A DNA stretch of 8,641 bases from Candidatus Peribacteraceae bacterium (GTDB lineage Bacteria; Patescibacteriota; Gracilibacteria; Peribacterales; Peribacteraceae), in NCBI GenBank assembly GCA_018061525.1, contig JAGOUB010000033.1, positions 1-8,641 of the forward strand, in the 5' to 3' direction. The position numbers were made by a program, and so were the translations under genes. Below are positions 1-6,247 of the stretch, piece by piece. Within the stretch, counting starts at the first letter, position 1, and every line of letters begins with the position of its first letter. The notes under the pieces are model-generated. The model saw nothing but the letters and a program-made list of their open reading frames with translations. It ran no database searches and had not been told where the DNA came from.

Positions 1-284
1 AGACCGTCCTGACCGCCGAGTCCACCGTCAACGACCTCATCCAGGTCCTCGACGGCCTGCTCAGCGGCACGGACAAGCAGGGCATCCTCGACCTGACGAT
101 GCTCAACCACATCGTCTTCCAGTGCCAGGAGATCCGCGTCGGCAGCCGGCCCTACGGCGCGAACGCGCGCACCGACTTCCCGCTCTACGACAACCTGACC
201 AAGAAGGTGCAGGCGCTGGACAGCTACACCCTCCTGCCCGCCGCCGCCTGGCTCCGCGAGTTCGCCAAGCAACACAACAACTAG
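1..284 (+). CDS. C-terminal end of an unrecognised protein (5' partial)
   Basis: The frame is open from base 3 to a TAG at 282-284, giving 93 residues; the start lies before the window. Codons strongly prefer C or G at the third position, as in the sure genes nearby, so this is real coding sequence. The visible part is probably soluble: an acidic/hydrophobic helical stretch (STVNDLIQVLDGLLSG), a central part with two Cys (about residues 39-41, FQCQE) and an aromatic/Arg-rich section, then a final helix ending KQHNN. There is no membrane segment and no motif that I recognise. It is followed at once by stacked hairpins and by an intrinsic terminator at 409-437, so it is the last gene of its transcript. 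Product unknown. Confidence 0.8.
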   Translation, partial: TVLTAESTVNDLIQVLDGLLSGTDKQGILDLTMLNHIVFQCQEIRVGSRPYGANARTDFPLYDNLTKKVQALDSYTLLPAAAWLREFAKQHNN

Positions 285-378
285 CAGTCCCCGGTACTCC
301 CGGATGACTGCCCCAGGTAACACTGGGACGACTGGCCCGCGCTACGCGTGGATCACCAGTTAGGGTCCTCCGGGACCC
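285..378 (+). other. Run of four hairpins in the 3' UTR
   Basis: Four stem-loops follow the stop codon with almost no gap. The first pairs CAGTC (285-289) with GACTG (306-310), enclosing CCGG (291-294) with CCGG (300-303). The second pairs CCCAG (312-316) with CTGGG (323-327). The third pairs ACTGG (331-335) with CCAGT (356-360), with CGCG (338-341) and CGCG (345-348) inside. The fourth pairs GGGTCC (363-368) with GGACCC (373-378). None has a U-tract. They may protect the mRNA 3' end or form part of a stable 3'-derived RNA. GC-rich sequence folds easily by chance, so function is unproven. Confidence 0.4.
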
Positions 379-408
379 AACCAAACCCGATCGCTACCGA
401 GCAATCAG

Positions 409-437
409 CCCCGCATCGTCTGACGATGCGGGGTTTT
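409..437 (+). terminator. Intrinsic terminator of the upstream + strand gene
   Basis: CCCCGCATCG (409-418) pairs perfectly with CGATGCGGGG (424-433) around a 5-nt loop, followed by TTTT (434-437). It lies 125 bp after the stop codon of the partial gene and ends that transcript before the convergent membrane-protein gene. Confidence 0.85.
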
Positions 438-462
438 GGTATGTCCGTATTTTCCGCGCGCT

Positions 463-496
463 AAAAAAAAGACCGACCAGCGGGTGCTGGTCGGTC
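463..496 (-). terminator. Intrinsic terminator of the 208-residue membrane-protein gene
   Basis: GACCGACCAGC (471-481) pairs with GCTGGTCGGTC (486-496), an 11-bp perfect stem with a 4-nt loop. The eight A residues at 463-470 become a U-tract on the minus strand. On the plus strand the hairpin is followed only by GGGGTTG, so it works mainly for the minus-strand gene. Two weaker stem-loops lie between it and that gene's stop: 522-536 (CCGCTC/GAGCGG) and roughly 543-563 (GGCGCC/GGCGCC). Confidence 0.88.
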
Positions 497-572
497 GGGG
501 TTGTCTTATTCCAGACGGGGTCCGCTCGGGGAGCGGGCGTCCGGCGCCTCGGGAGGCGGCGCCATGGTGGCG

Positions 573-1199
573 CTAGTCGCGCTTCAGGTAGATCGTGATG
601 GTGCGCAAATTGTGTTTGCGCGCCGGGTCGTGCCAGATGGCGGCCATCTCTTTCAAGGTCTCGCCGCGCATGCCGTCGTGTCGGCTGTCTTCGTAGCGAG
701 GCGTGAGCCCGGCGTGGATCTCGGCGAGGAGGGCGGGGGAGGCGAGCATCACGCGGAATTTGCGTGTCTTCAGTTCGTCATGGCGCTCGCAGGTGATGCC
801 GAACACGAGTTCCGTCTTCACGCCCAAGCCCATGCCGTACCAGAGCGCCCCTTCGCCGAACTTGCTGCTCAGGTGGTTCAGGACGCAGTTCAGGAATTGC
901 CAGGCTTCGTCGGCGCTGCCGAAGTGCAAGAACGCCGTCTTCTGTCTGGCCAGATGCATGAGGCGGATCTGTGCGTACGAGCCGAACAGCGTGGCGACGG
1001 GTTCCTCGTCGAGCGTGGCGAAGGCGAAGTGGCCGTCGTCGTGGCGGAAGTTGAGCGACGAGTTGAGCAGGTGGGTGAAGATGCGCTGCCGCCACTTGTA
1101 GGCGGCGTACATGATGCCCGGGATGAAGGCCAGCAGGCCCAAGATCCAGAACAGTCCCTGCTTCCAGTGCTCGCCGACGAGCGACAGTGCGTAATCCAT
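573..1199 (-). CDS. Single-pass membrane protein of unknown function (208 aa)
   Basis: Starts at ATG 1199-1197 behind GGAGG with 8-nt spacing, the best ribosome binding site in the window; stops with TAG at 573-575. Residues 14-34 (QGLFWILGLLAFIPG onward) form one hydrophobic segment, followed by the basic KWRQR, which suggests an N-out/C-in anchor with a cytoplasmic domain of about 170 residues. That domain mixes short strands and helices, contains FGSYAQIRL, FLHFGSADEAW and LVFGITCERH, has two Cys (105, 137) and many His, and ends in a basic strand (RTITIYLKRD). There are no catalytic motifs that I can name and I do not recognise the family. It lies just downstream of the acyl-CoA synthetase gene on the same strand, but has its own promoter and terminator, so a functional link is not implied. 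Confidence 0.85.
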   Translation of the reverse strand: MDYALSLVGEHWKQGLFWILGLLAFIPGIMYAAYKWRQRIFTHLLNSSLNFRHDDGHFAFATLDEEPVATLFGSYAQIRLMHLARQKTAFLHFGSADEAWQFLNCVLNHLSSKFGEGALWYGMGLGVKTELVFGITCERHDELKTRKFRVMLASPALLAEIHAGLTPRYEDSRHDGMRGETLKEMAAIWHDPARKHNLRTITIYLKRD

Positions 1200-1207
1200 G
1201 GTCCGAT

Positions 1208-1212
1208 CCTCC
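1208..1212 (-). promoter_or_regulatory. Shine-Dalgarno GGAGG of the membrane-protein gene
   Basis: Minus-strand GGAGG sits 8 nt before the ATG at 1199. It is noteworthy because it is the only strong Shine-Dalgarno at the correct distance from a chosen start in this window, and it fixes that start. Confidence 0.75.
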
Positions 1213-1230
1213 AGTGCTGTGAAGCGGTCC

Positions 1231-1249
1231 GACCCGGCGATTCCGGGTC
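1231..1249 (-). other. 5' UTR hairpin of the membrane-protein mRNA
   Basis: GACCCGG and CCGGGTC form a 7-bp perfect stem around a 5-nt loop. If transcription starts about 7 nt after the -10 at 1256-1261, the RNA begins almost exactly at this hairpin, a position known to protect mRNA from 5'-end-dependent decay. It has no U-tract, so it is a poor terminator for the upstream synthetase gene. Confidence 0.45.
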
Positions 1250-1255
1250 AGACGT

Positions 1256-1283
1256 ACTGTACAATACTCTGTATTTTAGTCAA
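1256..1283 (-). promoter_or_regulatory. Predicted sigma70-type promoter for the membrane-protein gene
   Basis: On the minus strand, TTGACT (1283-1278) and TACAGT (1261-1256) are separated by 16 nt in an A/T-rich patch that stands out from the GC-rich surroundings. The -35 hexamer shares bases 1276-1283 with the end and TAA stop of the synthetase gene. TATTGT (1266-1261) and TAAAAT (1278-1273) are alternative -10 elements. Confidence 0.55.
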
Positions 1284-3348
1284 TTGGATCGACCATCACC
1301 TTGGCGTCGGCGATGACTACGCCCTTCTCCGAAACGAGCACGGGGTTGAGGTCCAGCTCGCTGATTTGAGGGCAGTCGACGAGCAAGCGGCTGACGCTCA
1401 TCACCACGCGGGCGAGGGCATCGATGTCGGACTGCGCCTTGCCGCGCATGCCGAGCAGGAGCTTCCAGGCCTTGAGCGACTCGAGCATGGCGTAGGCGTC
1501 GCGCTCGGAGACGGGGCAGAGGCGGAAGGCAGAATCACGGAAAAGCTCGGTGTAGATGCCGCCCAATCCCACCATCACCATCGGGCCGAAGGCGGGATCG
1601 CGCAGGCCGCCGACGATGAACTCGTTGCCCACGGGCAGGAACTGCTGGACGAGGATGCCGCGGATGCGCGCCTGCGGGGCGTGCTCCTTCACGTCGTGCA
1701 TGATCTGCTCAAAGGCGGCCTCCACCTCGTCCTCGGTCTTAAGGTTGGCGCGCACGCCGCCGACGTCGGTCTTGTGGGGCAGGTCGGGCGAGCTGATCTT
1801 GGCGATGACGGGCAGGCCGACGGACTTGGCGATGGCGCGCGCCTCGGCGGCGGTCTTGGCCACCTGGCCGCGCGGGGCGGGCAGGTCGTAGACCGAGAGG
1901 AGTTCGCTGGTGCGCTCCTCACTCACCAGGCCCTTCGCGGGCAGTAGGTGCTGGGCGTGGCCGGCCAGCGGCGAGGCGACGGCGGGCTCCGGCACGGCGG
2001 CCTGGCGGGGGCGCAGGGCGGCCAGCGCGGCCATGGCGCGCTCGGGCGTCTCGAAGTTGGGGATGCCGGCCTTATCGAGCACGGCACGGCCGGCGGCGGA
2101 GCCTTCGCCACCCATAAAGCCGGCGACCATCGGCAGCAGGCTGGTGCCGCGCCAGGCCTTCTGGATCTCGGCGGCGATCTCGGCGACGGGTGTCATCACC
2201 TGGGGCGTGAGCAGTACGGCGATGCCGTCCACGTTGGGGTCGGCGATCACGGCCGCGAGCGCGGCGGCGTAGCGGTCGGCGCCGGCGTCGCCCAGCACGT
2301 CCACGGGGTTCTTGCTGGAGGCGGCCTCTGGCAGCGACTCCTTCAATTTGGCGACGGTCTTGGGATCGAGCGAGGGGAGCGAGAGGCCAAGCTTCTCGGC
2401 GGCGTCGGTGGCCAGGATGCCGGGTCCGCCGGCGTTGGTGATGACGGCGATGTTCGGCGAGGCCAGCGGCGGCTCGGCCGAGAGGACGCGGAGCAGGTCG
2501 GTGAAGTCGGCGACGGTAGCGGCGCGGCGGATGCCCGACTGGATGCAGAGCGCCTCGACGGCGGCATCGGAGCCGGCGAGCGAACCGGTGTGCGACGAGA
2601 TGGCGCGCTGACCTGTCTGCGAGGTGCCGGCCTTGAGCAGCACGATCGGCTTCTTGGCGGAGAGGCGCGCGCAGATCTCGCGGAAACGCTTCCCGCGCGG
2701 GATGCTTTCCAGATAGAGACCGACGACTGTCGTGGCGGCGTCCTCCTCCAGCATCTCCAAGAAATCGCACTCATCGAGGACAGTCTTATTGCCAAGGCTG
2801 ACCACGCTGGAGAAGCCGAGGCCGAGCGACGGCGCGGCATCCATCAGGGCGACGGCGAGCGCGCCGGACTGGCTAAGTAGGGCGACGCGGCCGGCCGGCG
2901 GCAGATCCTTGGCGAACGAGGCGTTGAGCGCGATCGACGGGCGGAGCAATCCGAGGCAGTTCACGCCCACCAGCTTGAGGCCGCGGGCGGCGGCGAGCTT
3001 CTTCACCTCCTGCTCGCGCGCTTCGCCTTCCTCGGTACCAAGCTCGTGGAAGCCGGCGCTGATCACGCAGATGTTCTGCACACCCTTGTCGGCGCATTCG
3101 GTGATGAGCGCTGCGACGGTGGCCGCGGGCGTGACGATGACGGCGAGGTCGGGGATCGCGGGCAGGGCGGCGACGGTCGGGTAGGCCGTGGCGCCGAGGA
3201 TCTCGGGGTACTTTGGGTTGATAGGATAGACGGTGCCGCGGTAGCCCTGCGTGAGCAGGTTCTTGAGCACGTCATGCCCCACCTTGCCTTCCGCCGGCGA
3301 GGCGCCGATCACCGCGACCGAGGAGGGGGAGAGGAGCGTGGATTGCAT
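1276..3348 (-). CDS. acd: ADP-forming acetyl/acyl-CoA synthetase, fused alpha-beta chain (690 aa)
   Basis: Converts acyl-CoA + ADP + Pi to free acid + ATP + CoA in the cytoplasm, conserving energy from 2-oxoacid fermentation. Domains in order: CoA-binding Rossmann (about 7-130, SSVAVIGASP...GKVG), succinyl-CoA ligase-like domains (about 150-290 and 300-450), then a C-terminal ATP-grasp domain (about 470-690). The alpha-type phospho-His is His253 in SSHTGSLAGSD; the second relay His is His525 in SPDLPHKTDVGGV. DPAFGPMVMVGLGGIYTELF, GMRGKAQSD and ISELDLNPVLV are ATP-grasp signatures of this family. Length is usual for fused enzymes (about 690-720). I chose ATG 3348 because homology begins right after it (MQSTLLSPSSVAVIG); an in-frame ATG at 3405 would add 19 residues and overlap the -10. 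Its leader is very short with no correctly placed Shine-Dalgarno. Acetate specificity is not proven. It is likely the ATP-yielding partner of the nearby KorAB. Confidence 0.95.
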   Translation of the reverse strand: MQSTLLSPSSVAVIGASPAEGKVGHDVLKNLLTQGYRGTVYPINPKYPEILGATAYPTVAALPAIPDLAVIVTPAATVAALITECADKGVQNICVISAGFHELGTEEGEAREQEVKKLAAARGLKLVGVNCLGLLRPSIALNASFAKDLPPAGRVALLSQSGALAVALMDAAPSLGLGFSSVVSLGNKTVLDECDFLEMLEEDAATTVVGLYLESIPRGKRFREICARLSAKKPIVLLKAGTSQTGQRAISSHTGSLAGSDAAVEALCIQSGIRRAATVADFTDLLRVLSAEPPLASPNIAVITNAGGPGILATDAAEKLGLSLPSLDPKTVAKLKESLPEAASSKNPVDVLGDAGADRYAAALAAVIADPNVDGIAVLLTPQVMTPVAEIAAEIQKAWRGTSLLPMVAGFMGGEGSAAGRAVLDKAGIPNFETPERAMAALAALRPRQAAVPEPAVASPLAGHAQHLLPAKGLVSEERTSELLSVYDLPAPRGQVAKTAAEARAIAKSVGLPVIAKISSPDLPHKTDVGGVRANLKTEDEVEAAFEQIMHDVKEHAPQARIRGILVQQFLPVGNEFIVGGLRDPAFGPMVMVGLGGIYTELFRDSAFRLCPVSERDAYAMLESLKAWKLLLGMRGKAQSDIDALARVVMSVSRLLVDCPQISELDLNPVLVSEKGVVIADAKVMVDPID

Positions 3349-3364
3349 GTCTATGTACCACTCC

Positions 3365-3370
3365 AGTATA
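3365..3370 (-). promoter_or_regulatory. Predicted -10 element (TATACT) of the synthetase gene
   Basis: Minus-strand GCTATACTGGAG (3372-3361) puts a good -10 16 nt before the start codon, so the mRNA leader would be only about 8-10 nt. The GGAG next to it would lie upstream of the transcription start and so could not serve as a Shine-Dalgarno. No clear -35 is visible. An imperfect palindrome around AAGCGCTT (3376-3383) lies just upstream and could be an operator. The same 12-mer occurs at the promoter at 3860-3868. Confidence 0.5.
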
Positions 3371-3405
3371 GCGGAAAGCGCTTCCGGCCGCCATCGGCGG
3401 GACAC

Positions 3406-3438
3406 AAAAAACCGCCGTCCGCGCGGGGCGGAAGGCGG
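3406..3438 (-). terminator. Intrinsic terminator of the Ala/Ser-rich protein gene
   Basis: On the minus strand CCGCC-T-TCCGC, a 5-nt loop and GCGGA-C-GGCGG form two 5-bp stems separated by one mismatch, followed by six U (plus-strand A 3406-3411). It lies 20 bp past the TAA at 3459 and upstream of the synthetase promoter, so the two minus-strand genes are separate transcripts. Confidence 0.85.
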
Positions 3439-3458
3439 CGGAAGAGCGGGGATCGGCG

Positions 3459-3833
3459 TTACTTCGACGACTTCGCAGTTACCTTTTTAGCATCCTGGGC
3501 CTTTTTCTCGGCGGCCAGGCTGGAGGCGATGGCGGCCTTGGCGGCAATGCTCGCCGACTTGGAGGAGGAAGCCGCGGCAGCCGCGTACGCCTCGGCGGAG
3601 AACATCTCCTTCGAGAACCCCTGGATCTTGATCGACGACTGCGCGGAGCTGGCCTGCGACGAGACGGCGCTCTGTACCGAGCTGGCCACGGAGGACTTGG
3701 CGTTGTTGATCGTCTTGGTGCTCGTGTTCACGGCGCCGAGCACGCTCGTCTGCGTGGCGACGAGAAAGCCGAGGAGCGTGAGCGAAGCGATGGCGGCGAG
3801 AGCCGGCAGGCGAAGAGAGGCAGAAGCGCTCAT
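3459..3833 (-). CDS. Small Ala/Ser-rich membrane-anchored or exported protein (124 aa)
   Basis: Starts at ATG 3833 (MSASASLRLPALAA); an in-frame ATG at 3869 would overlap the predicted -10, so the inner start is preferred. Residues 9-28 (LPALAAIASLTLLGFLVATQ) form a hydrophobic signal-anchor or signal peptide, with a possible cleavage region at SVLGA (30-34). The rest is low complexity: Ser/Ala/Gln repeats (about 46-68), one less biased island (IKIQGFSKEMFSAEAY, 68-83), an Ala/Ser helix (84-108), and a Lys-rich end (KKAQDAKKVTAKSSK). This looks like a surface or periplasmic helical, possibly coiled-coil, protein rather than an enzyme. I do not recognise the family. It has its own promoter and terminator and is transcribed divergently from the flavodoxin-korAB operon. 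Low complexity makes function guessing unsafe, but promoter, terminator and start all support a real gene. Confidence 0.75.
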   Translation of the reverse strand: MSASASLRLPALAAIASLTLLGFLVATQTSVLGAVNTSTKTINNAKSSVASSVQSAVSSQASSAQSSIKIQGFSKEMFSAEAYAAAAASSSKSASIAAKAAIASSLAAEKKAQDAKKVTAKSSK

Positions 3834-3859
3834 GGGGTGGGTGTTTGGAAGTACGCTCC

Positions 3860-3868
3860 AGTATAGCA
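3860..3868 (-). promoter_or_regulatory. Extended -10 promoter (TGCTATACT) of the Ala/Ser-rich protein gene
   Basis: Minus-strand TGCTATACT matches the extended -10 form TGnTATAAT with one mismatch and is followed by GGAG, as at the synthetase promoter. Predicted transcription start is near 3853, giving a leader of about 19-20 nt that is C/A-rich and has no Shine-Dalgarno. No convincing -35 is visible, which is usual for extended -10 promoters. Confidence 0.55.
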
Positions 3869-3915
3869 TTCTCCTGCCAAAAATTCCACCTCCTGGCTGT
3901 TTCGGACGGCCGCCG

Positions 3916-3924
3916 TGCTACACT
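3916..3924 (+). promoter_or_regulatory. Extended -10 promoter (TGCTACACT) of the flavodoxin-korAB operon
   Basis: TGC followed by TACACT (3919-3924) resembles the extended -10 on the other strand of this divergent intergenic region (TGCTATACT at 3868-3860). It ends 11 nt before the ATG at 3936, so the leader would be about 5 nt with no Shine-Dalgarno. No clear -35 is seen. Confidence 0.45.
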
Positions 3925-3935
3925 GCCGTCCCGAC

Positions 3936-4412
3936 ATGCCAGTGAGGGTTTCCTTCATCTACGCCTCCACCGCGGGGCACACCGAGTACGTGGCGACGGA
4001 CTTGTCCGATCGCCTGCGCGAGGCGGGCGCCGACGTGACGCTCACGCGCGCCGAGCGCGCCGGTCCGACCGAGCTCGCGGCGGGCGACATCCTGCTGCTC
4101 GCGTGCGGCACCTGGAACACGGGCGGCATCGAAGGTCAGCTCAATCCGCACATGCAGGCCCTGCTGCAGGGACGCGGCGCCGGTGCAGAGTTAAAGGGCA
4201 AGCCGTGCCTGGCCATCGGCCTGGGCGATCGCCGCTATCGCTACACCGCCAATGCCGCGGTGCTCTTGGAACAGTGGTGCACGACGCACGGCGCCACCAT
4301 GTTGCTGCCCGCGCTCAAGATCGTCGACGAGCCGTACGACCGCCTCGACGAGGTGCTCAAGCCGTGGCTCGACCAGCTGCTCGGCAAGCTCCGCGCCTTC
4401 CCCATCGCCTGA
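3936..4412 (+). CDS. Flavodoxin (158 aa)
   Basis: A small FMN-binding electron carrier, first gene of the operon. The N-terminal strand and phosphate loop read VSFIYASTAGHTEYVA (residues 5-20; SxTGxT-like with Ser11, Thr12, Gly14, Thr16). The isoalloxazine-contacting loop is LLACGTWNTGG (55-64, with Trp60), and IGLGDRRYRY (94-103) matches the GxGD..Y loop. Length fits a typical flavodoxin (about 140-180). A GTG at 3915 would add seven residues but overlaps the predicted -10, so ATG 3936 is preferred; it has almost no leader and no Shine-Dalgarno. The stop lies 2 nt before korA, implying cotranscription and likely coupled translation. No ferredoxin gene or ferredoxin domain is in the operon, so this flavodoxin is the likely electron acceptor (or donor) of KorAB (inference from context). 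A small NAD(P)H-quinone-type flavodoxin-fold protein is a less likely alternative. Confidence 0.9.
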   Translation: MPVRVSFIYASTAGHTEYVATDLSDRLREAGADVTLTRAERAGPTELAAGDILLLACGTWNTGGIEGQLNPHMQALLQGRGAGAELKGKPCLAIGLGDRRYRYTANAAVLLEQWCTTHGATMLLPALKIVDEPYDRLDEVLKPWLDQLLGKLRAFPIA

Positions 4413-4414
4413 TC

Positions 4415-6247
4415 ATGGCTCTCGTCCTCAAAGTCACCGGCGCGCAGGGGCAAGGGGTGAACTCCGTCGGCGAGATGTGCGCCAAGGGCCTCAAGCGCGC
4501 GGGCTACTGCGTGTTCGGCTACCGCGAATACAACTCGCTCATCAAGGGCGGCCACAGCAGCTATCAGCTCGATGTCTCGACCGAACTCATCCAGAGCAGC
4601 GAGACCTTGGTCGACCTGCTCGTCTGCTTCAACCACCACGGCCTGGAGAAGAACCTCGGCGAGGTCCGCCAGGGCGGCATCGTGCTGCACCAGACCGGGG
4701 ATTGGGTTTTCGACGCCGAGACGCTGGCCGCGCTCAAGCAGCGTTCGATCACGGTGATCCGCCTGCCAGTGGATGAGATCCTCGCCAAGCTCAAGGCCAA
4801 GCCCATCCTTGGCAACGTGCTCATCACGGCCGCGGTCTGGGCGTTGTTCGGTCGTGCGCAGGAAGAGTTGGAGGCGTTGGTGCGCGAGCAGTTTGGGCAC
4901 AAGGCCGATCTCCTCCAGCAGAACCTCGAGTGCATCGCTGCCGGTTTCACTTTTGTGGCCGAGCATCAGGAGGCGCCGCGCCTCAAGCTGCCGATCGCCG
5001 ATTCGTACTGGAGCAAGCGTCTGCTCGTCACGGGCAGCCAGGCGATGGGCTTGGGCGCCGTGCATGCGGGCGTGCGCCTTTACTCCGGTTACCCCATGAC
5101 GCCGAGCAGTCCTCTGCTCACGTTCATCTCCTCCATTCAGAACGAGACGGGCATGGTGATCAAACAGGCTGAGGACGAGATCACGGCCGCGCAGATGGTG
5201 TCCGGCGCCATGCTCGCCGGTACGCGTGCGCTCACCGGCACCTCGGGCGGCGGCTACGACCTTATGACCGAAACGGTGTCGCTCAACGGCATCATCGAGA
5301 ACCCGACGGTGTTCGTGCTCGCGCAGCGCCCGGGTCCCGCCACGGGCTTGCCTACCTGGACTGGCCAGGGCGACCTGCACCTGGCGGTGCACGGCGGCCA
5401 CGGCGAGTTCCCGCGCTGCGTCATCTCCGCTAGCGACGCCGAGGATTCCTTCAAGCTGCTGCCCATCGCCTTCAACCTGGCGGAAGACTGGCAGCTCTCG
5501 ACCATCGTTCTCACCGACAAGCAGATCGCCGAGGCGCTCTACACCGAACCCGAGTTCGACCAGTCCCAGACGCCGTTCTCACGCGGCAAGCTCGTGACCG
5601 ATCCCAAGGCGCTCGCCGAGCTCAAGGCGTCCGACCGCTACGATCCCTCGGTGCCGGACGGCGTCTCGCCGCGCTGGTTGCCGGGCTCTCCCGCCGCCAC
5701 CTGGGTGGCGCAGGGTGACGAGCACCGCGGCGATGGCTCGGTGGACGAGACGGCCGAGAACGCGATCGCCCAAATGGAGAAGCGCCAGCGTAAGTTCGCC
5801 GGCCTCAAAGCGGTGCTGCCCGAGCCCGAGCTCTTCCTTGGCGGCGGCAAGCGCGAGCCGGTCGAGGGCGAGCCGGCGGTCGACGTGCTCTTTGTCGGCT
5901 GGGGCTCCACCAAGGGGCCGATGCTCGATGCGCTGCGCGGCGAATCCAAGGCCGCTGGCTACCTGCACTTCACCTACCTCTGGCCGCTCAAGACCGAACG
6001 GCTGCGTGCGCTCGCCAAGAAGGCCAAGCGCGTGGTGCTCGTCGAGGGCAATCACGACGGCCAGCTTGGCCAGCTCATTGCCCGCGAGTGCGGTCTCATG
6101 ATCACGGAGAAGCTCCTCAAGTACGACGGCCGGCCGTTCTTCCGCGATGAGCTCGAGGCCAAACTCCAGTCATTCCTCGCGCCCACTCCCAAGAAGAAGG
6201 CCGCTCCAGGCAAGCGTATTGCGGCTCGTTCCCCCAAAAAGGCATGA
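4415..6247 (+). CDS. korA: 2-oxoacid:acceptor oxidoreductase, fused gamma-alpha subunit (610 aa)
   Basis: Large subunit of a two-subunit enzyme that oxidatively decarboxylates 2-oxoacids with CoA to acyl-CoA and CO2. The gamma domain (about 1-190) shows GAQGQGV (9-15) and YREYNSLIKGGHSSY (36-50). The alpha pyrimidine-binding domain (about 203-430) shows YPMTPSSP (226-233; the family has YPITPSS, and Thr229 is the conserved active-site Thr), EDEITAAQMVSGAMLAG (253-269) and RPGPATGLPTWTGQGDL (305-321). The C-terminal alpha domain shows VGWGSTKGP (494-502) and the ExNxxGQL motif EGNHDGQL (544-551). No Cys cluster motifs are present here, as expected. The last about 20 residues form a Lys/Ala/Pro-rich tail outside the usual fold. 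The start 2 nt after the flavodoxin stop lacks a Shine-Dalgarno and fits coupled translation. Its stop overlaps korB by ATGA. Substrate (2-oxoglutarate, pyruvate or other) cannot be told from sequence; the symbol reflects the subunit layout. Confidence 0.95.
   Translation: MALVLKVTGAQGQGVNSVGEMCAKGLKRAGYCVFGYREYNSLIKGGHSSYQLDVSTELIQSSETLVDLLVCFNHHGLEKNLGEVRQGGIVLHQTGDWVFDAETLAALKQRSITVIRLPVDEILAKLKAKPILGNVLITAAVWALFGRAQEELEALVREQFGHKADLLQQNLECIAAGFTFVAEHQEAPRLKLPIADSYWSKRLLVTGSQAMGLGAVHAGVRLYSGYPMTPSSPLLTFISSIQNETGMVIKQAEDEITAAQMVSGAMLAGTRALTGTSGGGYDLMTETVSLNGIIENPTVFVLAQRPGPATGLPTWTGQGDLHLAVHGGHGEFPRCVISASDAEDSFKLLPIAFNLAEDWQLSTIVLTDKQIAEALYTEPEFDQSQTPFSRGKLVTDPKALAELKASDRYDPSVPDGVSPRWLPGSPAATWVAQGDEHRGDGSVDETAENAIAQMEKRQRKFAGLKAVLPEPELFLGGGKREPVEGEPAVDVLFVGWGSTKGPMLDALRGESKAAGYLHFTYLWPLKTERLRALAKKAKRVVLVEGNHDGQLGQLIARECGLMITEKLLKYDGRPFFRDELEAKLQSFLAPTPKKKAAPGKRIAARSPKKA

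Noticed and set aside
282..320. TAG followed directly by a hairpin, suggesting stop-codon readthrough or recoding
   Set aside because: Readthrough would add only 11 codons (to TAA at 318-320) with no domain. The hairpin starts right at the stop rather than at the usual spacer distance.
285..400. Possible tRNA or tmRNA-like fold in the hairpin cluster
   Set aside because: No TTCRANY-type T loop, no 7-bp acceptor stem enclosing the arms, and stem and loop sizes do not match a cloverleaf.
501..1316. Plus-strand 271-codon frame opposite the 208-residue membrane protein
   Set aside because: The minus-strand gene has a promoter, Shine-Dalgarno, membrane segment and terminator; the plus frame has none of these and runs through several hairpins.
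1198..3945. Long plus-strand open frames opposite the synthetase and Ala/Ser protein genes (1198-1947, 1948-2880, 3046-3945)
   Set aside because: GC-rich genes leave long open antisense frames. These translations are Gly/Ala/Val/His-rich with no motifs, while the minus strand encodes full-length recognisable proteins.
3845..4414. In-frame extension of korA upstream by 190 codons, suggesting an 800-residue fusion
   Set aside because: This stretch is the flavodoxin gene read in the wrong frame. The flavodoxin motifs are in the other frame, and the extension is Arg/Ala/His-rich with no family signature. KorA homology begins at ATG 4415.
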